From: a virus | Reading direction: 5' to 3' (one strand) | Virus record (IMG/VR): IMGVR_UViG_3300031239_000001 | Location: 1-64,000 of that record | Length of the DNA: 64,000 bases | Shown here: piece by piece, positions 47,849-55,156 of the stretch | How positions within the stretch are numbered: position 1 is the first letter of the stretch | Layout of the letters: the number at the start of each line of letters is the position of its first letter | The notes under the pieces: generated by a model | Told to the model about the DNA's origin: nothing | The model's database searches: none | The model's input: only the letters and a program-made list of their open reading frames with translations | Program-made: the position numbers and the translations under genes

Positions 47849-48523
47849 TTACTTCTCCGAAGCCTTCTTTTGAGCAGCCAGCTCCGCGATTCTCTTGGTG
47901 GCTGCCGAAGGCGTTCTTACGAAAGTCTCAAGCGGAGGCAGCTCATCGTCCGAGCGCTCGCTGGATGGCGGGGACTTTTTGTTGTCCTGTCCAGTCAAAG
48001 TAGAAATGAGAGCGGCCAGTTCTCTAAGCTGCGTGATGGTCGCTCGATCGGTTGCGCCTTTGAGGCCTTCCTGGGCTGGCGCCAAGAAAGTCACGTCGCC
48101 TGTCTGGAGGTATTTTGCTAGGTTGTCTCGATGCTGCTTATTGATAGCCGCCATCATGTCCGCAGCCAGCTGAACCCCCTCCGTGATCGCCATGACCGCC
48201 CTGGTCTTCGCGCGTTCCACCGCAGTCGACTGCCACTCTTCTCTGCGGGCGTTCCAATCTCCCTGAACCGCTGCATAAACGAGCTGTCCCAGGCTGATGG
48301 TAGGGTTGAGGGCTCGGATTTCGGCGAAGGTCTTGCCGTGCAAGAAGAGGTTGAAAATTTTCTCTGCTACCGAATCCGACAAAGGGAAGCTCGAACTCTC
48401 GCCCCTGCTCTTCTTCTCCAAAAAGTAGTCTAAAGCGTACCTCTCAGCTGGCCTTAACCAGTCAAGGTGGCTATCGGCGCTTTTTTCTAGCTGCAGGCTT
48501 TCGTTTTTTGGTTGGTTTGACAT
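47849..48523 (-). CDS. Terminase small subunit candidate
   Basis: This encodes 224 residues. A helix-turn-helix-like region (IFNLFLHGKTFAEIRAL) at about 50-70, a long helical centre and an acidic/basic C-terminus fit a DNA-recognising small terminase. It ends 3 bp before terL. ATG 48523 is chosen, though a further start 54 bp upstream is in frame. The call rests on position and HTH character. Confidence 0.6.
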   Translation of the reverse strand: MSNQPKNESLQLEKSADSHLDWLRPAERYALDYFLEKKSRGESSSFPLSDSVAEKIFNLFLHGKTFAEIRALNPTISLGQLVYAAVQGDWNARREEWQSTAVERAKTRAVMAITEGVQLAADMMAAINKQHRDNLAKYLQTGDVTFLAPAQEGLKGATDRATITQLRELAALISTLTGQDNKKSPPSSERSDDELPPLETFVRTPSAATKRIAELAAQKKASEK

Positions 48524-48866
48524 TGAGTTCGGGAGCCGGTCCCGATTCGAAGATTGGGGCGCCGTTGTATTTGACACATAGCTTCCAGCTGTCCCCTAAC
48601 AGCGTGCGCACCCACTTCCACAAATTCTGAAAAGAAGTCTTCGAAGGGGGCTTGGCTGGAGGGCCCGTCCAGTCGTATTGGACGAGCTTTTCGCTCACGT
48701 CCAGGACGGCTTCGGCCTTGTCGATCTTGGGCATCACACAGAATGGCCAGGAACGAAGTTGAAGCGCCTGGGCCTCGTGAAGAGCGCCCGTCCTCTCGAA
48801 TAGGTCACGCAAAAGGATGAGCTGCTCCTTGGGCGTTAGCTGAGCCTTCCCAGGAATCTTATCCAT
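48471..48866 (-). CDS. Small basic-tailed protein of unknown function (131 aa)
   Basis: This encodes 131 residues, helical with a strongly basic C-terminal tail (KPTKKRKPAARKKRR) that could bind nucleic acid. It overlaps the SbcD-like gene's stop by 8 bp upstream and the small-terminase gene by 53 bp downstream. No family is recognised. Confidence 0.65.
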   Translation of the reverse strand: MDKIPGKAQLTPKEQLILLRDLFERTGALHEAQALQLRSWPFCVMPKIDKAEAVLDVSEKLVQYDWTGPPAKPPSKTSFQNLWKWVRTLLGDSWKLCVKYNGAPIFESGPAPELNVKPTKKRKPAARKKRR

Positions 48867-49866
48867 TGCGTTTCATCCTTTCATTTATGGCATTCTTGAG
48901 CTTGTCAATAGGAGATCCGAAGGGCGGGACGAAGGACGTTGTGAACTTCTCGAAGCTGGCCTCCACCCCTAGAGACTCAGACACCTCAGTCCGGCGGGCT
49001 TTTTCGATAAACAGCCGGGTCTTGCAACCTGGGAACCTGGCCCGCAAATGATTCTGGCGCTCGCGGACGTGGGTGGGGGTCCCGTAAATCGAAAACCGAA
49101 TGTCGTCCGTGGCTCGGACTCCGTCCAAATGGTCGTCGTCCAGAATCGGGGCGTCTGGGCGATCGTCATAGGCCCAAATCATGCGGCAGACCTTGCCGGT
49201 AGCGTATGAGGAATCCCATGTAAGGGAATCAACAGAATGCTCCACCAGGCTGATGAATTTGAACTCGTTGGCATCAGTCTTGGTCATCCATCGAGGCGAA
49301 CCGACATATGTCACCTGCCCAACGTCCTGGCGCTTGTGAATGTGACCGGAAATTACTTTCTTGAACGGGAGCGACCCCGGGTCAACGCCATCTTTTGCGT
49401 AAAATGAATCGTGATACTGTGCTCCGTAGAAGGTCTGATGGCAGAGCAACGTGTGCGGGTGGCCTTCGCTCTCATACAGAGCTAGGGCGGCTCGCAAAAA
49501 GTCCACAGGGTCTGGATAGTACGGCATGGCCGCTATACCGGGGTACAGCAGCTGCGGGACGTCCACGGTCTTGATGTTTGGGTGGGCGATCATGGCGTGC
49601 GGGAACTGGCTCGTGGGAGACACGAGGTCGTGGTTCCCTACCAATGCCACCACCTGGGTTACGGCCTGCAGATTCGTAAACCACCTCGACCAAAATTCAA
49701 CGCCCCTCGTGTCTATGATGTTGTGGGAATGGTATTGGTCACCCATGAACACCACAGATTCGATCTGGCGGGCGCACACGGTTTCGTAAATGAAGCCCAG
49801 CAGAGCCTCACAATCCTTCTGGTGCTCGGGGGTGTAGTGCGGGTCCCCGATTAGAAGACTGAGCAT
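48859..49866 (-). CDS. SbcD/Mre11-like (T4 gp47-type) nuclease subunit
   Basis: This 335-residue protein has calcineurin-type phosphoesterase motifs: GDPHY at 7-11, GDQYH, VGNHD and SGHIHKR. In the SbcD/Mre11 family the first motif is usually DxH; here it is DPH. With an SbcC-type ATPase it would resect DNA ends and process recombination intermediates during phage replication. The partner is encoded 7 kb away at 57273 on the other strand. Confidence 0.82.
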   Translation of the reverse strand: MLSLLIGDPHYTPEHQKDCEALLGFIYETVCARQIESVVFMGDQYHSHNIIDTRGVEFWSRWFTNLQAVTQVVALVGNHDLVSPTSQFPHAMIAHPNIKTVDVPQLLYPGIAAMPYYPDPVDFLRAALALYESEGHPHTLLCHQTFYGAQYHDSFYAKDGVDPGSLPFKKVISGHIHKRQDVGQVTYVGSPRWMTKTDANEFKFISLVEHSVDSLTWDSSYATGKVCRMIWAYDDRPDAPILDDDHLDGVRATDDIRFSIYGTPTHVRERQNHLRARFPGCKTRLFIEKARRTEVSESLGVEASFEKFTTSFVPPFGSPIDKLKNAINERMKRNG

Positions 49867-50162
49867 GGCTTTACGGCTCGGATTTCGCTCGCCGGGACGA
49901 AGATGAATTCGCCTTGGACTCCCTCTGCGGTCAAACGCTTCTTCGACTCCGGCTGGTTCCGCAATTCAGGGTTGACGTAAATGACTGCGCCGGCTTTCAG
50001 CTCAGGGTATGCGTCATTCCCGGGCTTGAAATCGAGCACGACCTCCAGCGTGGCCAAAGCCCCGGTAGAGATAGCGAAACCTTTAGCGGGGTCAGGCTTC
50101 GTGATCACGAAAGGTCTACAAGCAACCACGTTGTTTGTCGTATAGATAGCGTTTCGGTCCAT
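49851..50162 (-). CDS. GroES-like co-chaperonin candidate
   Basis: This 103-residue protein fits the GroES outline: CRPFVITKP at the start, a short Gly/Ser loop (KGFAISTGAL) where GroES has its mobile loop, then LEVVLDFKPGND, LKAGAVIYV and finally GEFIFVPASEIRAVK, parallel to the GroES ending. Length is right. A GroEL-like gene lies at 55157. A phage co-chaperonin like T4 gp31 would adapt the chaperonin to capsid folding. The similarity is by pattern only, so confidence is moderate. It overlaps the SbcD-like gene by 16 bp. Confidence 0.45.
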   Translation of the reverse strand: MDRNAIYTTNNVVACRPFVITKPDPAKGFAISTGALATLEVVLDFKPGNDAYPELKAGAVIYVNPELRNQPESKKRLTAEGVQGEFIFVPASEIRAVKPCSVF

Positions 50163-51250
50163 TATTCCTCCTGATTGGTTTCTGGGATGACGCCCTTGAG
50201 CCGCAAAATCTTCCGCTCGAACACAGACAACGTTTCGATGGCCTTCGCCAGCGTGAAGCTAAGCTCGGCTCGCTCCATCTGGACGTCCGGGCGCACGTCT
50301 TCTCCGGCGTCCATCATCAACCCGCCCTGACGAAGACCGCTATTCCCCGTTGACATGGCACGAGAAGAATGTCCGCTTGCATAGTCGCCAGTCGAAATCA
50401 CGCTGGCAGCGGCCATGAGGTCGGCTATCTCGCCTGTCGTGGTCCTATTCTTTTCGGGAGTCTCGTGGTTCACGAAGTCCGCCATATCTGAAAAATCATT
50501 TGACATCTGCCTGCTGTTGAATTTGTTGGCCCGATAGAGCTTTCGCTTGTCGCTCGGGTAGAAATGGATTACGGTCTCGGAATACGCATCGATCACGTTG
50601 CCCGTCATTCGCCCAATCGCCACGGGAGCGAACACGTCAGGGGCATCTGAGGGAACAAACTTGTCTACCGCCGCTATCAGCCCCTCTGAAGAAATCTGAA
50701 TCATATCCAGGAACGACAGATGGGACTTTGGCATCTTGTTCCAGAAGATTTTGCTGCGCGAGATGGCCAAGGGTAGATTCGTCTCTACGATTTTGGTCCT
50801 TAGCAGCCCGATTTTTTCGTACAGCTCTACCAGCTGGGGGACCTCCCGAAGCTCTGGGCTGCGCATCACGAAAGTGGCGAACGGGAAATTGATTTTGAAG
50901 AACAATAGCTGGCGCCAGGCCTTGGATTTAATTGCCAGAGAGATGCTCTCGGTAAAGGTCGACTGTCGCTCACGGAAGTACGGGCGAGCCGTCAGGACGT
51001 TCTTCTTCACGTCGACAAAGTAATCACAAAAAGGAGCGTAAGCGCTCCGCCCCTGGTCTCGTTCAATCAGGGCCAGCTTGAATTCGTTCTCCAGCCGGCA
51101 CAGCTCAAGAATATTCGCCTCCCTCGCTATCGAGGCCTTCTTGCCCTTGGCTCCCCCGTGGCCCTTAATCAGCTGCTCAAGGTCAGAAGCGAACGAACGG
51201 AAATGTTCGTGTGCGATATCGTCCATATCAATATGAGTGTTACGCGACAT
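50162..51250 (-). CDS. Divergent sigma70-family-like factor
   Basis: This encodes 362 residues. NLPLAISRSKIFW followed by LSFLDMIQISSEGLIAAVDKFVP, around 155-200, matches sigma region 2, where DLIQEGxxGLxxAxxKF is usual. The C-terminal 40 residues (LAKAIETLSVFERKILRLKG) could be a region-4 remnant. It may redirect host RNA polymerase to late phage promoters; the AATCTT motif found at virion genes is a candidate target. A typical region 4 helix-turn-helix is not obvious. It overlaps the helicase gene by 11 bp. Confidence 0.65.
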   Translation of the reverse strand: MSRNTHIDMDDIAHEHFRSFASDLEQLIKGHGGAKGKKASIAREANILELCRLENEFKLALIERDQGRSAYAPFCDYFVDVKKNVLTARPYFRERQSTFTESISLAIKSKAWRQLLFFKINFPFATFVMRSPELREVPQLVELYEKIGLLRTKIVETNLPLAISRSKIFWNKMPKSHLSFLDMIQISSEGLIAAVDKFVPSDAPDVFAPVAIGRMTGNVIDAYSETVIHFYPSDKRKLYRANKFNSRQMSNDFSDMADFVNHETPEKNRTTTGEIADLMAAASVISTGDYASGHSSRAMSTGNSGLRQGGLMMDAGEDVRPDVQMERAELSFTLAKAIETLSVFERKILRLKGVIPETNQEE

Positions 51251-52748
51251 TGATTACCTTGGTCTGCTTTCTGGGGAAGACGGAATCAAAAATCCGGCGG
51301 CGCTCCTCGGCGTGTTTCCTGAGGACACCGATGTTATCGATCCCGTAGTCCACGTAGTTGAACTTGTTTTTTCCAGGAGGCTTCCTGGTCCCCCGCCCAA
51401 TACTTTGCCGAATCCGGTTCTCAGAGGTCAACCCGATCAGGTCGTAAATTACGGTAGGAGTCTTGATATCTGTTCCGATTCCGATACAGGAAGTGCCCAC
51501 CAGAATATCTAGCTCTCCAGCGTCGAATTTAGATACCAACTCCATCGGGTCGGACTTGAAGAACTCCTCGGGAATCTCTTTACGCTGGACAGCGTTCAGA
51601 CCTCCGTGAGCGAAACCCACCCGCAACTCCTTGATGAATGGGTACAGTCGTGGGAATTGGGAAACCTCGTCAATCAGCACGAGCGGCTTGTAGCCCTTTA
51701 CCATCCCCTTGTGGACCAAATTGGCGACATGGGGGTAAATCAGCGGGTTGGCGTGCAGGTGCTCCCGATTCATCTTGATAGCGTCTGTAGAGTAGAACGA
51801 CGAATCGGAGTACACCATAAACTGGACGAAGTTAGGTTCGGCCAGGTAGCCTCCGTCCACGGCTTGCTCCAGGCTCATCTCGTAAACGATTCGACCGATG
51901 ATCCCCTCCAGCACGAGGTCGAGGCCGTCATGTCGTTCCGGGGTCCCCGAGAACGAAAACCGATATGGAGCCTCGCTCAGCAGCTCTACGGCGATCTTCG
52001 AGACCGACTCGGCAGGGATGAGGTGGCACTCGTCAAAAGCCACCACCGGCTTCGCCCTAAGCTTCTCCTCGTGTTCGGAGCCCTTCTCGATCATCATCAA
52101 GGACTTAGAGACCGCAACCACAAAGTGTTTGGAGCTTTCCTTTTTGCCGCCGAAGAACTTGCCCACCTTGCCTACACCGAAGTGGTGGACCATGTCGGAG
52201 TAAAGCTGGTTCGCGATCGACAGGGTCGGAGTCACAATCACCGCAGGGAGCCCCAGAGCGAGCAGGATGCGATTGATCACCAGACTCTTGCCGGACCCCG
52301 TGGGAAGCGAAACGGCCCCGTGGCGCGCAGCCAGGAGTGCTTCCATGGCGCCCTGTTGGTAGGGGCGCGGCTCGTACGGCTGGTGGGCCAGTTTTATGGC
52401 CCTGGCGCCTGGCATCGGGAAATCGGCGATAACCGGCTCGCCGTACTTTTCGGACAACCGCTGGGCCAAGCCGGCGTGGGTCCAATACCCGCTCGCATCC
52501 TGGAACACGCAGGTCTTGTTCACCTCCGAGGCCAGCTGGCGGATTTTGTCGTTCAGCGCTTCGAGCCCGTGTTTCTTGACAAACCAATGGCTTTGGAGTT
52601 TGTCGTCGGGGAGTTTCGACACCCGACGCCACACGCCAAGCTCGTACTGAATCTTGCTGTCTTTGTACGCCAATAGCCTGCGAACGTCATCAATGTCAAT
52701 CGATAACGGCAGGCGACAGACGGTAGGACTCTCTAAGACAAGCGGCAC
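51240..52748 (-). CDS. SF2 helicase (UvsW/RAD25-like)
   Basis: This 502-residue protein has the SF2 helicase set: LPTGSGKS at 148-155, AFDECH, FSGTPER, then GTSCIGIGTDI and motif VI QSIGRGTR. The N-terminal 120 residues form a DNA-binding extension. T4 UvsW unwinds recombination intermediates and R-loops at the switch to late replication. GTG 52748 is the start; it lies 7 nt after a -10 box. Confidence 0.88.
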   Translation of the reverse strand: MPLVLESPTVCRLPLSIDIDDVRRLLAYKDSKIQYELGVWRRVSKLPDDKLQSHWFVKKHGLEALNDKIRQLASEVNKTCVFQDASGYWTHAGLAQRLSEKYGEPVIADFPMPGARAIKLAHQPYEPRPYQQGAMEALLAARHGAVSLPTGSGKSLVINRILLALGLPAVIVTPTLSIANQLYSDMVHHFGVGKVGKFFGGKKESSKHFVVAVSKSLMMIEKGSEHEEKLRAKPVVAFDECHLIPAESVSKIAVELLSEAPYRFSFSGTPERHDGLDLVLEGIIGRIVYEMSLEQAVDGGYLAEPNFVQFMVYSDSSFYSTDAIKMNREHLHANPLIYPHVANLVHKGMVKGYKPLVLIDEVSQFPRLYPFIKELRVGFAHGGLNAVQRKEIPEEFFKSDPMELVSKFDAGELDILVGTSCIGIGTDIKTPTVIYDLIGLTSENRIRQSIGRGTRKPPGKNKFNYVDYGIDNIGVLRKHAEERRRIFDSVFPRKQTKVINVA

Positions 52749-52755
52749 GATATGT

Positions 52756-52784
52756 ATCGTACCACACGATTAACCGGATTTCAA
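52756..52784 (-). promoter_or_regulatory. Sigma70-like promoter, leaderless geometry
   Basis: On the minus strand TTGAAA, 17-bp spacer, TACGAT, then 7 nt to the GTG at 52748. It shows that the leaderless layout is not limited to the plus strand or to ATG starts. Confidence 0.7.
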
Positions 52785-52999
52785 GCCTTCTTACGCTCGA
52801 AACGTCGTCCGATCTGTTCGTACTCGATATACAGGTGAGCGCCGCAGGTGACGCACACGTGCTTCTCCTGATTGCCGACCGAGGAGCCTACCCTCTCGGT
52901 CTTTTGATGGGTGCAGCCCCACGCTTCGGTGGGAAGCTCCCTCTTGGCCTTTGCGCTGTGTCCCAGGTCTCGTACCCCTTGCTTCGTAAACTTGCTCAT
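52781..52999 (-). CDS. Small protein with CxxC motif (72 aa)
   Basis: This encodes 72 residues, basic, with WGCTHQ and HVCVTCGAHLY, a possible single zinc site. ATG 52999 overlaps the stop of the preceding gene; a longer frame from 53092 would lie inside it. No family is recognised. Confidence 0.6.
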   Translation of the reverse strand: MSKFTKQGVRDLGHSAKAKRELPTEAWGCTHQKTERVGSSVGNQEKHVCVTCGAHLYIEYEQIGRRFERKKA

Positions 53000-54231
53000 G
53001 ATTTCTGTTTCTCCAGTTGTTTTTGTTCCGCTATGTATGCTTCCCACTCTGGCGCTGTTCTGTATCCAGGCATCCGGCACCCAGGCATCCACCTCAAATG
53101 CGCGTTACCACTCAGTACCGCAGTTTTGAAAGCGTCAACGAATTTATCCGCCTCCGCCTGGACTTGCTCCTCGGTCATTGAGAGTTTACAGTGAAAATTC
53201 AAATGGTCAAACATTGTTTTTGACACACCTCTGATACCGAACTCTCCGATAAATCCTGTGGTGATTCTGCCAGAGCGAGTTTCGTGACCGCCCCACAGAT
53301 CAAGGGGGTGCTGGTCTCGAAAGTCCCCTTTTTGGAACCTCGGGTCTTCGCGGTGGCCCAACCCCACCCACACATCAGGCGCCGACAAGGCGATTGGCAC
53401 CTTCCAGTCGTCCTCTTGCCACCCTGGGAGCCACGAGCAAAAGCCTCGAACGTAGTCGACAGCGTCAGGGTTCTTTTTCGCAGCTTTCGCCCGGTCGTAC
53501 CGGTACATGGCCACGGCCCCCCAAAACTGCAAGCGGGCTACATCGTCTTCGAGCTTGATGTGGCGCTTCCAAAACTGCTCGGCTTCCTGCTTGGTGGCTG
53601 GCAGCTCCTTGTGGCGGAAGTTTGGGTAGATATTCCAGTAGGCATCGAACCAGGCCTGATCCTCGGCCGAAAGCGCCAGGGAAGACTTTACCATCCAATG
53701 CTCGAACACGTTGTCCGTTTCCAAAACGAAATCCATGCTATAAACCTTCTTGAGGCCGAAGGATGGGTCGTTACTGCACTTTATGTAGCATTCACAGGTG
53801 TTTTTGACAACATCTAGGTTATACCGAGACACAGCCCCGAGGAAGGCGGTAAGGCACCTGGAGCGTTTTTTGAGGTACCCACTCGCCGGCCACTCAGCAA
53901 ACAGCCGCTCGAAAGCTTCAATATTGGGGTCCGCTGCCTTCGGCAAAGGGGCCTGCAATCGCTCTACAGCCTCGTTGTACTCTTCTTGGGTGTTCGGGGG
54001 CAGGACGACCGATTCGGCGCCCCAGGGCTCGTCTGCGCGTTCTCCGCGCATGATGGCGGGCTTCTGGCCCGCACGAACAACGATTCGTTTCTGTGCCTGC
54101 AGGTCCGAAAGAATCTGGGCCACCTCGGAACGTGAAAGGCTGTACTCTTTGGCAAGAGTAACCTCGGACACCCGAGCTATTTCGAGCCCGTCTGGTAAAA
54201 TACACTCAAACAATTCCTGAGCGGAGGTCAT
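52996..54231 (-). CDS. Replication initiator/helicase-loader-like protein
   Basis: This encodes 411 residues. The N-terminal 70 residues (EVTLAKEYSLSRSEVAQILSD) form a winged-helix-like DNA-binding region. Residues 195-275 have FDAYWNIYP, AEQFWKRH and FCSWLPGWQEDDW, a spacing seen in DnaD-like phage replication organisers. It may bring the helicase to the origin or to branched DNA. It overlaps the upstream HTH gene by 4 bp. Confidence 0.55.
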   Translation of the reverse strand: MTSAQELFECILPDGLEIARVSEVTLAKEYSLSRSEVAQILSDLQAQKRIVVRAGQKPAIMRGERADEPWGAESVVLPPNTQEEYNEAVERLQAPLPKAADPNIEAFERLFAEWPASGYLKKRSRCLTAFLGAVSRYNLDVVKNTCECYIKCSNDPSFGLKKVYSMDFVLETDNVFEHWMVKSSLALSAEDQAWFDAYWNIYPNFRHKELPATKQEAEQFWKRHIKLEDDVARLQFWGAVAMYRYDRAKAAKKNPDAVDYVRGFCSWLPGWQEDDWKVPIALSAPDVWVGLGHREDPRFQKGDFRDQHPLDLWGGHETRSGRITTGFIGEFGIRGVSKTMFDHLNFHCKLSMTEEQVQAEADKFVDAFKTAVLSGNAHLRWMPGCRMPGYRTAPEWEAYIAEQKQLEKQKS

Positions 54232-54731
54232 TGAGACTCCTCGACGGCAAGCAGCTCTGACATATCAAACCGCAACTTAAGAGGAGGCTTCCTCCCTGTA
54301 AACATATCTGGCACACCCTCAATCGCTCGAACACGCAGGGTTTTGGGACATATCTTCCAAATCTTTTCGGTCAAACCGATGGTCACCGCGCTGGTTTTTT
54401 CCGCCACCTCCGGGACGAATTCCGCCTGCCCATCACTATCAATCATCGTGGAAAGATAAAGCATTAGCCATCGACCGGCCGGGGACAGCTTCAGGTCTTT
54501 GAGTCGTGAAAAGAGAAACAATGGGACCCTGGGCAAGGGGACTTGGGGAGGTAGCTCTCGTAACGGCCCCTTATAAGTCGCCGTGCTTACACCGACTATC
54601 TTGGCCACCTCCCTTATTGGCAATTGGGTCTGCAACTGAACTATCGCGGCTAACCGGGCTCCAGGAGAAGTTGGCCAAGACTCATTGGCCTTGCGCATTA
54701 AACTGTAACTCAAAAACGGTTTCTGTATCAT
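54228..54731 (-). CDS. HTH DNA-binding protein
   Basis: This 167-residue protein has a helix-turn-helix at about 33-55 (LPIREVAKIVGVSTATYKG) and a second, winged-helix-like region around 85-150. It may be a regulator or a replication accessory. ATG 54731 is set by the promoter 7 nt upstream; a longer frame would run through that promoter. It heads the minus-strand replication block. Confidence 0.6.
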   Translation of the reverse strand: MIQKPFLSYSLMRKANESWPTSPGARLAAIVQLQTQLPIREVAKIVGVSTATYKGPLRELPPQVPLPRVPLFLFSRLKDLKLSPAGRWLMLYLSTMIDSDGQAEFVPEVAEKTSAVTIGLTEKIWKICPKTLRVRAIEGVPDMFTGRKPPLKLRFDMSELLAVEESQ

Positions 54732-54738
54732 GCCAAAG

Positions 54739-54767
54739 AGTCTATCACGGGCAACAAAAAGGGTCAA
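54739..54767 (-). promoter_or_regulatory. Sigma70-like promoter, leaderless geometry
   Basis: On the minus strand TTGACC, 17-bp spacer, TAGACT, then 7 nt to the ATG at 54731. Confidence 0.75.
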
Positions 54768-55119
54768 GAGTCTTGTTTTAGTGTACCGTATCCAAAACAT
54801 CAGAGCCACTGCAGCTTTTGTATTAGACTGTGGCGCCTTTTGTTGTAGCGGCCATTTTCCGCATATAAGGAACGCGCGCGTCAGATCCGGATCTAATTAA
54901 GACTACCTCAGAACTCAGAGACTATAAAGGCTCCCTTGAATTCCGAGGACTTTTTTTTTGAATTTTTCTGGGGAAGTCCAAGTGTGCGAAAATTCACATA
55001 CAGTCCCTTTCCGAGCAAAAACTCCGACCCCCAAAATGATGGGCGCGCTGCCGTGCGTCAGCGTCATTTTGATATCTGTTTTCCAGGATTGGCGGGAAAT
55101 ATTTTCTGCAAAGTGGGGC

Positions 55120-55148
55120 TTGCGGCTGACACGGGGCTCTGGTATACT
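55120..55148 (+). promoter_or_regulatory. Promoter of the chaperonin gene, leaderless geometry
   Basis: TTGCGG, 17-bp spacer, TATACT, then 8 nt to the ATG at 55157. The -10 box is strong and the -35 box weak. Confidence 0.65.
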
Positions 55149-55156
55149 CAACACCT

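Larger units (their letters stand above)
54732..55156. other. 425-bp divergent intergenic control region
   Basis: No gene is convincing here. It lies between two outward-facing leaderless promoters. It contains a perfect palindrome AGATCCGGATCT (54883-54894), a GCGCGCG run, a run of nine T (54951-54959) and a nearby ATTTTTCT. Short frames inside are unsupported. It is the longest non-coding stretch in the window and beside replication genes, so an origin or control region is possible. Confidence 0.5.

Noticed and set aside
51606-52676. 356-codon plus-strand open frame
   Set aside because: It is antisense to the SF2 helicase with a full motif set.
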